A stretch of 64,000 nt of DNA from Actinokineospora diospyrosa (GTDB taxonomy: Bacteria > Actinomycetota > Actinomycetes > Mycobacteriales > Pseudonocardiaceae), in contig NZ_JAMTCO010000011.1 in NCBI RefSeq assembly GCF_024171925.1, positions 1 through 64,000 on the forward strand, given 5' to 3'. Under the pieces are notes generated by a model. That model was not told the DNA's origin and searched no databases. It saw only the letters and a list, made by a program, of their open reading frames with translations. Made by a program: the position numbers and the translations under genes. This document shows positions 9,180 through 17,895 of this stretch, piece by piece; position 1 is the first letter of the stretch, and each line of letters begins with the position of its first letter.

Positions 9180-9716
9180 TCACCGGGGTAGACATCTTCG
9201 ATCCGATTGCCCGGACTTCGGATCGCCCTTGCGCTTCTGGCGCGCGGATTTGGGGTCGCAGTCGGACTGGGCGCCCGCCTGCGACGCGCCTCCGGTGTCC
9301 CAGCACGGGACCAGATCGTCGTCGATCTGCGCCACGGGAGAAGGCTGCGACACGGGAGACGGCACCGGGTCAGCGGGATCGGGTGGCTGGGGCGCGGAGG
9401 TGTCCAACAGGATGGTGAACCGCTGGCTCTCCGCCGGGCGCGTCAGGGGCAGCATGACCAATGCGGCTGCCGAGAGCGTGAGAACGACGACAGCGGTCGC
9501 GGCGACCACCGATCCGCTCGCCCGCCTGCCGCGGTTGACAGCGGTCGTGACGTGCACATCGCCGATGTTGTTCCCGATCTGGACCGAGTCACCGCCCACC
9601 GCGCTGACCTCGTTGCTACTCGCCCCGGGTTGTTCGCCGACCACGACCTGTTCACCGCGCCTTCCACGACCTGGTGTTGGGCGACCATGATCGCGCAAGG
9701 TGCTATCGGGTGACAC
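9180..9716 (-). CDS. Single-pass membrane protein with cytosolic GDSVQIGNN motif
   Basis: The 178-aa product has a basic N terminus, the motif VGGDSVQIGNNIGDVHVT at about 40-57 and a membrane helix at about 68-90. A Pro-rich extracytoplasmic tail carries three cysteines (138, 153, 175). Short GNxxQIGNN-like motifs before a helix recur in actinobacterial membrane proteins of unknown role. It converges on the cysteine-rich gene, only 22 nt away. The GTG at 9716 has no clear ribosome site, so an internal start is possible. Function not recognised. Confidence 0.6.
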   Translation of the reverse strand: MSPDSTLRDHGRPTPGRGRRGEQVVVGEQPGASSNEVSAVGGDSVQIGNNIGDVHVTTAVNRGRRASGSVVAATAVVVLTLSAAALVMLPLTRPAESQRFTILLDTSAPQPPDPADPVPSPVSQPSPVAQIDDDLVPCWDTGGASQAGAQSDCDPKSARQKRKGDPKSGQSDRRCLPR

Positions 9717-9833
9717 CCGATGTGATCAGCTTTGTGGTGTCTGTTTTCCTCCGCGGTCGCGGAAGTTCGACAAAGGCCGGAAGCGAATGTCCAAGTTCTG
9801 CCAACCGCGTCGAAGAGTTGGCCGGAATCCGGC

Positions 9834-11057
9834 TCAGTCGTCGCCGATAACCGGTGGGGAGGACTTGGTGGGCTTGCCGAAGATCTCTTCGGGGTCGCCC
9901 GATAGGCGGGTGCGGCGCTTGTGGTCTGTGCTGCCCCCGCCGCCGCCCATTCCGCCCATGCCCATGGGCATGCCGCCCATCATGCCGCCTGCGCCGGTAG
10001 CGCCACCGGATGCGGCAGGGGCACCTGCGACGGGCATGCCCGCGGGCCTGCTTGGGCCTGCCTCGCCCAGGGTTACGTAAGCGCCGGGCTGTGGCTGGGT
10101 TCCGGGGGCGGAGCTAAGACCGCTACCCGTGCCGCCGAAGCCTCCACCGCCGCCCCCCAAGCCGCCGGACCCGCCGAAGTCGGGCGAGGACGGGATGGTG
10201 GACGAAGACGGCACGGAGGTGCCGGGGCCGCCGGGGACCGTCACGGAGGGGACCTGGACCGGGGTGACGGCCCAGTTGTCCTCCGGGAAGGTGTGCGCCA
10301 TGGTGATCGGCTCGAACACCTTGGACCCGTCCATCCCGTCGAACAGCCGCACCAGGGCTTCCATGATCTGGCGGACCGCCTCGAACAGCTGCCGGGTGGG
10401 GCGGTTCATCTGGTCCAGGTACTGGCGGGTGCGGTCCTCGCCGCGGCCCGGCTGGGCCATCGCCTGCGAGGTGTTGTGCGCGACCTCCGCGAGCACCCCG
10501 GCCATCTCGATGACGACCTCGCGCAGGCCGTCCGCGGTGAGGTCGAGGACCTCGCCCATGGCGATCATGGCGTCGGACATGTCGTTGCCAGCCAGGCCGA
10601 CCCGGGTCATGTACTCGATGAACGAGTCGGCGTCGGCCCCCTGCCAGGCCGCGTCGAGGCCGCCGAGGGGCTTGGTCAGCTCGCCGACCACGACCTCGGA
10701 GTACGCGCCGACCGCCCGCCAGCGGTCGGCCTCGGCGTGCAGTTCGCTCCACCGGCCGACCACCGGCGCGAAGTACTCCTCGACCGGGTCGGGCACGCCG
10801 AGCTCACGGCACAACCGGCTCAGGAAGTCCAGGTACGCCGCGTAGTTCGACTCGATGTCGGCGCCGTCCAGGCCACCGCGCGCGGGCAGCGGCTGGGCCG
10901 CCGAGGCCAACTCCGGTTGCCCCCACGGCTGCTCGGCCGCGGCGACCGGTTCGGCGGCGGTGGCCAGCGCGGCCTCCTGCCGCGTCGGCTGCCAGTCGTC
11001 GGTGGTGCTGACGACCGGTGCCCAGTCCCAGCTCTCGTTGTCGTCGGCTCGCCGCAT
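9834..11057 (-). CDS. Probable ESX substrate, WxG helical protein with glycine-rich tail
   Basis: The 407-aa product has an N-terminal disordered segment and a helical domain (about 65-255) with a W138-Q-G turn (DAAWQGADADSF), typical of WXG100/PPE-like substrates. Ser/Thr/Pro and then Gly/Met-rich low complexity (about 270-385) follow, with a charged end (PPVIGDD). It lies 10 nt downstream of the EspC-like gene and in the eccB transcription unit. That arrangement suggests the two are co-secreted, possibly as a heterodimer. I do not see a mycobacterial PPE motif. Substrate status is inferred from fold signature and position. Confidence 0.8.
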   Translation of the reverse strand: MRRADDNESWDWAPVVSTTDDWQPTRQEAALATAAEPVAAAEQPWGQPELASAAQPLPARGGLDGADIESNYAAYLDFLSRLCRELGVPDPVEEYFAPVVGRWSELHAEADRWRAVGAYSEVVVGELTKPLGGLDAAWQGADADSFIEYMTRVGLAGNDMSDAMIAMGEVLDLTADGLREVVIEMAGVLAEVAHNTSQAMAQPGRGEDRTRQYLDQMNRPTRQLFEAVRQIMEALVRLFDGMDGSKVFEPITMAHTFPEDNWAVTPVQVPSVTVPGGPGTSVPSSSTIPSSPDFGGSGGLGGGGGGFGGTGSGLSSAPGTQPQPGAYVTLGEAGPSRPAGMPVAGAPAASGGATGAGGMMGGMPMGMGGMGGGGGSTDHKRRTRLSGDPEEIFGKPTKSSPPVIGDD

Positions 11058-11067
11058 CGCCGCCCCC

Positions 11068-11382
11068 TCAGCCCTGGCCGCTGCGCTTGATCGACTGGGC
11101 GCCGTCGTCGTCGGAACCCTGGTGCTTGTCGGCGATCTGCGACAGCGCCGTGGACGCCGCCGTCAGCGCCTCGACGCCGCGGGTCAACTGCGAGCGCAGC
11201 AGGTCGGCCGCGCGCAGGTACGAGTCGGTGACCCGGGTCGTCTTGCCGATCGACCCGAAGGACTCCGGGGTCAGCGGCGCGGTGCGCAGGGTGTCCGCGC
11301 CCTTGCCGAGTTCGTCGGCGGCGGTCGCCACCGTGGTGGCGTACCCGCTGATCCAGGCGGGATCTACCTCGATTGCAGCCAT
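11068..11382 (-). CDS. EspC-like (DUF2580-type) ESX substrate
   Basis: The 104-aa protein is mostly helical with a central turn PESFGSIGK, as in the EspC/DUF2580 family of type VII secreted proteins. It has no signal peptide, no cysteine and no strict YxxxD/E export motif that I can find. It lies 79 nt downstream of eccB and 10 nt upstream of the larger WxG protein. In this family such small proteins are usually secreted with a neighbouring partner. Confidence 0.75.
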   Translation of the reverse strand: MAAIEVDPAWISGYATTVATAADELGKGADTLRTAPLTPESFGSIGKTTRVTDSYLRAADLLRSQLTRGVEALTAASTALSQIADKHQGSDDDGAQSIKRSGQG

Positions 11383-11461
11383 GGCGGACCTCCCGGTCGT
11401 CGAGTCCGGTGCCGGTTCGACGTCGATGCTCCCCGCTTGGTTCCCGGCTGGGAAGGGGAGA

Positions 11462-13096
11462 TCAGCCGCCCGGCGTCGGTTGCGGTGCTGGGGCGGGTAG
11501 CGCGGACGGTGTGGTGGACGGGAACTTGCCCGCGCCGACCGGCACCACGTCGTAGGTCTGCAGCACGTCGCGGGTGTTGAGCGACGCCCCGTTGGGCAGC
11601 AGCCGCACGATCGCGTCCGGGGCGGGCAGCTGGTCGGCGAGGCCGAGCGCGACGGCCGTGCGCTGGTCGGGGATGCCGAACTTCACGCCGCGGTCGGAGA
11701 TCAGGTAGATCGGCCCGGTCGCGAAGTCCTGCCTCGAGGTGGCGCCGCGGACGACGGCCGCGCGGCCGGGCGGCATGTAGAAGTGGTTCAGCCGCTGCCC
11801 GTCGGCGCTGGGGGTGGTCACCTCGATGGAGGCGGGCTTGCCGGACGCGTCGCGCGGCAGCGGCAATTCCTTGCCCACGTGCACCTCGGTGTGCTGGTCG
11901 GCGGTCGGGCCGGTGCCGACGATGTTCCACCCCAGGCAGGCGACCGGGTAGTTCGCCGGGCTGAGCACCTCGGGCACGGACTCCGGGTACGTGGTGTCGT
12001 CGACGACGCGGGTGGCCGAGGCGGCCGGGATCTGGTCCGGCCGGACCTTGGTGATCTCCGCGCCGCCCTCGGTCGTGGTGAACCGGATCAGGTCCGCGGT
12101 GGTCTTCTTCACCTGCTGCACGCGGTCGAGCAGCAGCACGTAGTAGTCGGTCTGCCCGGCGCGCTCCACCTGCACGACCGTGCCGACCGGCATGCCGTTC
12201 ATGTTGATCTGGCTGCGCTCGCCGCGGCCGGGGATGGTCGGCGGCGTGAGCGCGGGGGCCTCCGGGATGGCGTTGAGCAGGCCGGTGGTGATCTTGCGCA
12301 CCGAGCCGTCCGACAGCGCGAGCGCGGCGCGGACGTTGCCCTTGCTCATATCCACCTTGGCGCGCACCGTGTTGGCGTTCTTGATGTTCGCCGTCGACGG
12401 GGTCCGGTAGACCAGGTACGTCTCGCCGGTGTCGGACTTGACCAGCAGCGCCTCGTTGACCGCCAACTCCGGGCCGAGGTCGGTGTGCCCGCCAGCCACG
12501 GTCGTCTCGATCTTGTTGTCGGCGGCCGGGTTGTTCAGGCTCTGGTCGATCTTGTACTCGTCGCACACCGCCCAGTCGGCGCCGATGCGCTGACCCGCGC
12601 CGGGCAGCAGCTGCGGGCCGTCCTGGATGCCGGTGAGCCGGTCGCGGGCGATGCCGACGAGCTTGTCGTCCGGGATCACCTCGGCCTCCATCGGACCGGT
12701 CCCGCCACCGGCGTCGGTCTGGCTGCCCGGCTGGCCCTGGGCGCCCGGGTTGGTGCGGGCGAGCAGCAGCAGCCGCGCCGAGGCGAGGTTGAAGGTGGGG
12801 ATGAGCACCTTGCCCTTCTCGGTGTTGGTGAGCAGCACGTACACCGCGCCCGAGGGCTTGGCGATGATGATCCCGGACTCGTTGGGCAGCTTCGGCGCGG
12901 GCTTGAGCAGCCCGTAGACCAGGAAGCCGATCACGGCGACGGCGGCGATGCAGACGCCGACGACGGTGGCCCTGCTGTGCGTGCGCATCGGGTCGTGGAG
13001 CATGACCGCGTCCTTGCGCACCAGGGCGGACTGCATCCGCCGCAGCACGAAGCGGTACGCCTGGACCTGGGACTTGGTTGTCGGTGTTGATGGCAT
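11462..13096 (-). CDS. eccB: Type VII secretion protein EccB
   Basis: EccB is the mostly periplasmic ESX membrane component; mycobacterial versions were reported to have ATPase activity. The 544-aa product begins MPSTPTTKSQVQAYRFVLRR, the usual family start. It has one membrane helix at about 43-64 and a large extracytoplasmic domain with a conserved Cys pair region (WAVCDEY ... VACLGW), ending in a Pro-rich tail. The open frame continues far upstream, antisense to eccE, but the family-type N terminus and a GGGGAGAGCAGC site set the ATG at 13096. It is divergent from eccE and heads the eccB/EspC-like/WxG unit. Confidence 0.94.
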   Translation of the reverse strand: MPSTPTTKSQVQAYRFVLRRMQSALVRKDAVMLHDPMRTHSRATVVGVCIAAVAVIGFLVYGLLKPAPKLPNESGIIIAKPSGAVYVLLTNTEKGKVLIPTFNLASARLLLLARTNPGAQGQPGSQTDAGGGTGPMEAEVIPDDKLVGIARDRLTGIQDGPQLLPGAGQRIGADWAVCDEYKIDQSLNNPAADNKIETTVAGGHTDLGPELAVNEALLVKSDTGETYLVYRTPSTANIKNANTVRAKVDMSKGNVRAALALSDGSVRKITTGLLNAIPEAPALTPPTIPGRGERSQINMNGMPVGTVVQVERAGQTDYYVLLLDRVQQVKKTTADLIRFTTTEGGAEITKVRPDQIPAASATRVVDDTTYPESVPEVLSPANYPVACLGWNIVGTGPTADQHTEVHVGKELPLPRDASGKPASIEVTTPSADGQRLNHFYMPPGRAAVVRGATSRQDFATGPIYLISDRGVKFGIPDQRTAVALGLADQLPAPDAIVRLLPNGASLNTRDVLQTYDVVPVGAGKFPSTTPSALPAPAPQPTPGG

Positions 13097-13177
13097 TCTC
13101 GGCCTGCTGCTCTCCCCGTCGCGGTACGGTTCCGCAGGATAGCCGTACGGTGTCGGCCGGGAGCGGGTCTCCGGGAA

Positions 13178-13190
13178 ACCTGTGGACAAC
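13178..13190 (-). promoter_or_regulatory. DnaA-box-like site between eccB and eccE
   Basis: The 13-mer ACCTGTGGACAAC (TTGTCCACA on the minus strand) lies 38 nt before the eccE start. It is identical to the site at 5414-5426 in the other divergent ESX intergenic region. Confidence 0.4.
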
Positions 13191-13228
13191 CCGCGCGGTG
13201 GCCGGAACGAGGGGAAGAGAACGAGCGG

Positions 13229-14800
13229 ATGTCGGTGAGCACGTCTGGACGGCACGGCCGCACGCCTCCCCCCGGTCAGCCACCCCGCCCGGTTGGCCCG
13301 CCGCCGGGGCCCGGTGGTCCCGGCCGCCCGCCCGGCCCGCCGCCCGGTGGTCAGCACTCCGGTCAACACCCCGGACAGCACCCTGGTCAACACCCCGGAC
13401 CGCCGCCCGGCAGCCAACCCCCGGGCAACCAGCCCCCCGGCCCGCCGCCCGGTCCGCCCCCTGGGCCACCGCCCGGCAACCAACCACCCGGCCCACCCCC
13501 CGGTGCCAAGCCGCCCGGACCGCCGTCCGGGGGGCACCCCCCGCAGCCGCCGAAGCCGACCACCCGGGTGTCCGCGCGCAGGCGCAACCGGGGCGCGAGC
13601 CTCGGCGCGCTGCCGGTCGCGAACCTGGTGGTGCTGGAGGTCGGCGTCGCGATCGGCCTGGTGCTGCTGGCGATCGACACGAAGCTGGTCTACATCGCGA
13701 TCGCGGTCGCCGCGGTCGCGCTGGTGATGGCGTTCCTGCGCTGGCGCGGTCGCTGGTTCACCCAGTGGATCGGCTTGACCGTGCGCTACACGTTCCGCGC
13801 GCACTCGCGGGTCAGCAAGCCCGCCGCCCCGGTGAGCATCGAGGAGTTGGCCGCCACCGACGGGTCCGCGGTCACCGGCCCGGACGACCCCCGGGTGAGC
13901 CTGCTGCGGTTGGCCGTGCCGGACCTGGTCGTCGCTCACGGGGTGGACCACGAGCGCAGGCCGCTGGGCATGGCCTGGCACGAGGGCACCTGGACCGCGG
14001 TGCTGCTGGTCGACCCGGCGCCCGCGCTGGTCAGCCAGGTCGGGTCCACGCCGAGCCTGCCGCTCGGCGCGCTGGCGCCGTGCCTGGAGGACCGCGGTGT
14101 GGTGCTCGACGCGATCCAGGTGATCTGGCACTGCTACCCCGGTAGCGCCGCCCTCCCCCCCAACTCCCCCGCGCTGGCGTCGTACCTGGAGGTGCTCGGC
14201 CCGCTGTCGGCGGCCGCCCGGCGCACCACCTGGGTCGCGGTGCGGCTGGACCCGAGGCGGTGCCCGGCCGCGGTCCGCGAGCGCGGCGGCGGTGTCGTCG
14301 GCGCGCACCGGGCGCTGATCGGTGCGCTGTCGCGGGTCCGCAACGCCCTGGAGTCGCGGGGCGTGCCGACCCGACCGCTCGACCCGGACGAGCTGCTCAA
14401 GGCGGGGATCGCCGCCGCGGAGCTGACCGGGGTCGCCGGGTCCAACACCCAGGTCGGGCTGCGCGAGCGCTGGACCGGGGTCACCGCGGCGGGCATCGGC
14501 CACGCGAGCTACGCGATCACCGGCTGGCCGCAGGGCAAGGCGGCGACCAGCCTGAACGCGCTCACCGGCGTGCGCGCGCTGTCGGCGACCGTGGCGATGT
14601 CGATCTCGCCGGGCGCCGACGAGGGCCAGGTCGGCCTGCGCGGCCTGGTCCGGGTCAGCGCCCGCACCCCGGAGGAGCTCAGCCACGCCGACGAGCGGCT
14701 GGACGCGATCTCCGACCGGCTGGGCATCACGCTGACCCCGCTGCGCGGCCTGCAGGTCGCCGGGCTGGCCGCCACGCTGCCGCTGGGCGGCCAGGCATGA
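13229..14800 (+). CDS. eccE: Type VII secretion protein EccE with proline-rich N terminus
   Basis: EccE is the peripheral membrane component of the ESX complex. The 523-aa product opens with about 115 residues of PPG/QHPGQ-type low complexity. Two membrane helices (about 129-148 and 152-170) and the C-terminal EccE domain (about 190-520) follow. The Pro-rich extension is not part of the usual mycobacterial protein. The ATG follows a GGGGAAGAG site. It is divergent from eccB and 40 nt upstream of the next ESX gene. Classic mycobacterial ESX-4 loci mostly lack EccE, so this is a fuller version. Confidence 0.88.
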   Translation: MSVSTSGRHGRTPPPGQPPRPVGPPPGPGGPGRPPGPPPGGQHSGQHPGQHPGQHPGPPPGSQPPGNQPPGPPPGPPPGPPPGNQPPGPPPGAKPPGPPSGGHPPQPPKPTTRVSARRRNRGASLGALPVANLVVLEVGVAIGLVLLAIDTKLVYIAIAVAAVALVMAFLRWRGRWFTQWIGLTVRYTFRAHSRVSKPAAPVSIEELAATDGSAVTGPDDPRVSLLRLAVPDLVVAHGVDHERRPLGMAWHEGTWTAVLLVDPAPALVSQVGSTPSLPLGALAPCLEDRGVVLDAIQVIWHCYPGSAALPPNSPALASYLEVLGPLSAAARRTTWVAVRLDPRRCPAAVRERGGGVVGAHRALIGALSRVRNALESRGVPTRPLDPDELLKAGIAAAELTGVAGSNTQVGLRERWTGVTAAGIGHASYAITGWPQGKAATSLNALTGVRALSATVAMSISPGADEGQVGLRGLVRVSARTPEELSHADERLDAISDRLGITLTPLRGLQVAGLAATLPLGGQA

Positions 14801-14840
14801 GGGCCGCCACCACACGGTCGCCGCTGAAGGGGCAGGCAGC

Positions 14841-15569
14841 ATGAGCTCGAGCCGGTTGCTCGACACCAAGGGCGGTGCCGGGGGCATCGCGCCGGAGTTC
14901 CTCGTCTCCCCGGACATGCTCGACGCGGTCAGCCCGTCCGGGGACCGCGGCGGGATGGTGCTCGGTTCCGGGCTCCAGGGGGAGCCGCTGACGATCTCCG
15001 CGCTGCGGCCCGCGCCGACCAGGATCGTGCTGGTGGGTGGTCTGTACCTGGCCAGGCAGGTGGCACTGCGGGCGATGGCCGTCGGCGCTTGGGTCGTCGT
15101 CGCGACCGGGCGACCTGCGGCGTGGCAGGTGCTGCAGAAGGCCGCGGGCACCGGGCCGGACGGGCGTCCAGCGCCTCTTGTGCAGATCCGCAGGCTTAGC
15201 CCGGTAGAGCTACCGCGCCCGTCAGAGGATGGGCCACTGCTGGTCGTGCACGACGGTGGGCCTACCCCGCAGGAGTTGTTCCCGCCGCGCTCGCCGTGGC
15301 AGACCACTGTCTATGTGCTGCCTTATATGCACCCGCAGGCAGGCGCGACCGCCAACGCCGCGGACTTGGTGCTGCTGCAGCGCCTCCCGGTCGGGCAGGC
15401 CCAACTGGCCGCTCGGGTGTGGCGCCTCCCGCCGCCGATGGTCCAGCAGCTGACCACGCTCGCCGACGACCAGGTGGTCGCGCTCGGCAAGAACCTGTGG
15501 CGGCCGCTGCGGCTGGTGACCACCCAGAAGGAACAGCAGATCCTGGGGCCGGTCCGCCGCGGAGACTAG
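14841..15569 (+). CDS. Conserved-looking ESX-linked protein of unknown function
   Basis: The 242-aa product has no signal peptide or clear membrane helix. A central Rossmann-like stretch (IVLVGGLYLARQVALRAMA, then VVVATG) is followed by a LLVVHDGG strand and a C-terminal LRLVTTQKEQQ segment. It starts 40 nt after eccE on the same strand, preceded by GAAGGGGCAGGCAGC. It probably acts in or beside the ESX complex, on the cytosolic side. I do not recognise the family. Confidence 0.75.
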   Translation: MSSSRLLDTKGGAGGIAPEFLVSPDMLDAVSPSGDRGGMVLGSGLQGEPLTISALRPAPTRIVLVGGLYLARQVALRAMAVGAWVVVATGRPAAWQVLQKAAGTGPDGRPAPLVQIRRLSPVELPRPSEDGPLLVVHDGGPTPQELFPPRSPWQTTVYVLPYMHPQAGATANAADLVLLQRLPVGQAQLAARVWRLPPPMVQQLTTLADDQVVALGKNLWRPLRLVTTQKEQQILGPVRRGD

Positions 15570-15980
15570 GGTCACACGGGTGCGCGCACGGTAATCGCAC
15601 GGGTGCGTTCCGTTCCTTTTCGCGCCCTTTTCCGCCACTACCGTCCCGCTACCGTCGCGCACCGGAACCGAATACGAACACCCGGTGTCCTAGACCGGCG
15701 ACATACCGGCGCAGCAGGGCGCCCATCACACCCTCCGCAGTCATGACACCTCAGAAGTGTGCCCGATCGGCCGAACTGACAGACCCGAGCGGAGTTAGCG
15801 GGTAACCGAGAGCTCCGTGATTGTCGGTCTCAGGCACACGAACGGGTCGGTCCTCCCTTCGCGGCAGCGAGATCACCAGACAGGAAAGTCGTCGTTTCCG
15901 CGCGCCTGATCCTGTTGGTGACCCCGCCACCGCGAAACGGTCCGGAACGCTTGGTGTCCTCCTGTGAAGGAGTCCAAGGA
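15570..15980. other. 411-bp intergenic region before the secreted protease
   Basis: This region must hold the protease promoter. I see no convincing -35/-10 pair and no strong terminator for the ESX genes, only short GC-rich partial palindromes near 15575-15610. Confidence 0.4.
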
Positions 15981-17609
15981 ATGGGTATGTCTCGCGCCGC
16001 ACGGATGCGGCGAATTGGCGGAATCGGTCTCGCGGTCACCGCGACGGTCGCCACCGCCGCTGTCGGTTTCAGTCTGTCCAACTCGGCGACGGCCGCGGAG
16101 GGTCCGATCCTGGGCGCCGACAAGCCGACCGCCATCGCGGGCAGCTACATCGTCGTGCTCAAGGACGGGGTGAGCGCCCAGGCGGCGACCGCCACCTCCG
16201 ACGGCATCACCAAGAAGTTCGGCGGCACGATCAAGCAGCGCTTCTCCCAGACGGTGAAGGGCTACTCGGCGAAGATGACCGAGCAGCAGGCCAAGTACAC
16301 CGCGGCCGACCCGTCGGTCGCCTACGTCGAGGCCGACCAGAAGATCACCGCCAACGTCGACCAGCTGACCCCGCCGTCGTGGGGCCTCGACCGGGTCGAC
16401 CAGGCCGCGCTGCCGCTGAACACCAAGTACACCTACTCGACCACCGCGTCGAACGTGAACGTCTACGTCATCGACACCGGTGTCAACCTGACCCACGCCG
16501 ACTTCGGCGGGCGCGCGGTCAGCGGCACCGACAAGGTCGACAACGACAACAACGCCACCGACTGCAACGGCCACGGCACGCACGTGGCGGGCACCATCGC
16601 GGGCAGCACCTACGGCGTCGCCAAGGCCGCCAAGATCATCGGCGTCCGGGTGCTGGACTGCAACGGCTCCGGCAGCACCGCCGGTGTCATCGCCGGTGTC
16701 GACTGGGTGACCGCGAACCGGGTCAAGCCCGCGGTCGCCAACATGAGCCTCGGCGGGGCGGCCTCCACCGCGCTCGACCAGGCCGTGCAGCGCTCCATCG
16801 CCGCGGGCGTCACCTTCGCGGTGGCCGGTGGCAACTCCAACGCCAACGCGTGCAGCTACTCCCCGGCCCGCGTGCCGGAGGCGATCACCGTCGGCGCCAC
16901 CACGAAGACCGATGCCCGCGCCAGCTTCTCCAACTACGGCTCGTGCACCGACATCTTCGCCCCCGGCGACGGCATCACCTCGGCGTGGATCGGCGGCACC
17001 ACCGCCAAGAACACCATCTCCGGCACCTCGATGGCCTCCCCGCACGTGGCGGGCGTCGCCGCGCTCTACCTGGCCACCAACCCGAACGCCACCCCGGCGC
17101 AGGTCGCCACCGCCCTGCTGGGCGCAGCGGCCACCGGCAAGGTCACCAACGAGGGCACCGGCTCGCCGAACAAGCTGCTGCAGGTCGTCGCGGCCCCCAC
17201 CACGACGCCCACGCCCACCCCGACCCCCACGCCGACCCCCACCCCGACGCCGACCCCGGTCGGCTGCGCGGCGGTCACCGGCGCGACCAAGGTCACCATC
17301 CCGGACATGGGCGCGGCGGTCACCAGCCAGGTCACCGTCAACTGCACCGGCAAGGCGGACGCGGCCAGCAAGGTCACCGTCGACGTCATCCACACCTACC
17401 GCGGTGACATCAGCATCGACCTGATCGCGCCGGACGGCACCACCTACCGGCTGAAGAACACCTCCACCAGCGACTCGGCGGACAACATCAAGGAGACCTA
17501 CACGGTCAACCTGTCCGCCAAGAACGCCGCCGGGCTCTGGAAGCTCTCCGTCAAGGACGGCTACAAGGCCGACGTCGGCTACCTCAACAGCTGGACCCTC
17601 GACGTCTGA
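15981..17609 (+). CDS. Secreted subtilisin-like protease with P-domain
   Basis: The 542-aa preproprotein has a Sec signal peptide (1-40, cleaving near ATAAEG), an I9 propeptide (about 52-125) and an S8 catalytic domain. The triad is Asp165 (VIDTGV), His198 (NGHGTHVAG) and Ser350 (GTSMASPH). A (PT)n linker (about 408-426), encoded by CCCACC/ACCCCG repeats, leads to a C-terminal kexin-like P-domain (about 430-542). This is the layout of extracellular proteinase K-like enzymes. The ATG at 15981 has GAAGGAG 8 nt upstream; earlier TTG/GTG codons lack a site. It is not a second mycosin because it has no C-terminal anchor. Confidence 0.95.
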   Translation: MGMSRAARMRRIGGIGLAVTATVATAAVGFSLSNSATAAEGPILGADKPTAIAGSYIVVLKDGVSAQAATATSDGITKKFGGTIKQRFSQTVKGYSAKMTEQQAKYTAADPSVAYVEADQKITANVDQLTPPSWGLDRVDQAALPLNTKYTYSTTASNVNVYVIDTGVNLTHADFGGRAVSGTDKVDNDNNATDCNGHGTHVAGTIAGSTYGVAKAAKIIGVRVLDCNGSGSTAGVIAGVDWVTANRVKPAVANMSLGGAASTALDQAVQRSIAAGVTFAVAGGNSNANACSYSPARVPEAITVGATTKTDARASFSNYGSCTDIFAPGDGITSAWIGGTTAKNTISGTSMASPHVAGVAALYLATNPNATPAQVATALLGAAATGKVTNEGTGSPNKLLQVVAAPTTTPTPTPTPTPTPTPTPTPVGCAAVTGATKVTIPDMGAAVTSQVTVNCTGKADAASKVTVDVIHTYRGDISIDLIAPDGTTYRLKNTSTSDSADNIKETYTVNLSAKNAAGLWKLSVKDGYKADVGYLNSWTLDV

Positions 17610-17632
17610 TCGAGACAACCCATTTCTAACCG

Positions 17633-17664
17633 GCCCCCGGGAGACACGGACGTCTCCCGGGGGC
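17633..17664 (+). terminator. Intrinsic terminator after the protease
   Basis: A perfect 13-bp stem (17633-17645 with 17652-17664) and a 6-nt loop are followed by TTTCCC, 23 nt after the stop codon. Confidence 0.9.
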
Positions 17665-17689
17665 TTTCCCTGCCTTTTGTTCGCTGCCC

Positions 17690-17895
17690 GACCAGGTGAA
17701 TCCCGCCCGCTTGTCCGCGCATCCCCTGGACATTCCCCAGGTCAGCGCCTGGCTGCAGTTGTCCACAACGCCCCAGTTATCCACAGATTTCCGCCGACCC
17801 CCCGTTTGATCTTGACCCGCGATAGACTGGCACCGGGGACGCCCCCCGTGGTGTGGTGGGGGCTGGGGCCAACGATCTTGATCGGCGGCGGGACG
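17690..17895. repeat. DnaA-box element, copy A (206 bp)
   Basis: This is the first of three copies that align without gaps. Fixed landmarks from the left end are GACC(A/G)GGTGAA at offset 0, GTCAGC at 51, DnaA box 1 at 69, DnaA box 2 at 87, TAGACT at 133 and a CGATCTTG block near the end. The last third contains CACCGGGG...CCCCGTGGTG, which can pair as a bulged hairpin. No open frame explains it. Confidence 0.9.
17759..17785 (+). promoter_or_regulatory. Paired DnaA boxes, copy A
   Basis: TTGTCCACA (17759-17767) and TTATCCACA (17777-17785) lie on the same strand with 9 nt between them. Both match the bacterial DnaA-box consensus TT(A/G)TCCACA. Confidence 0.75.

Noticed and set aside
9700-10080. 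Plus-strand frame opposite the WxG protein tail
   Set aside because: It reads through the glycine-rich coding region of the real minus-strand gene and has no ribosome site or domain.
15981-17609. Second mycosin
   Set aside because: It has a kexin-like P-domain and no C-terminal membrane anchor.
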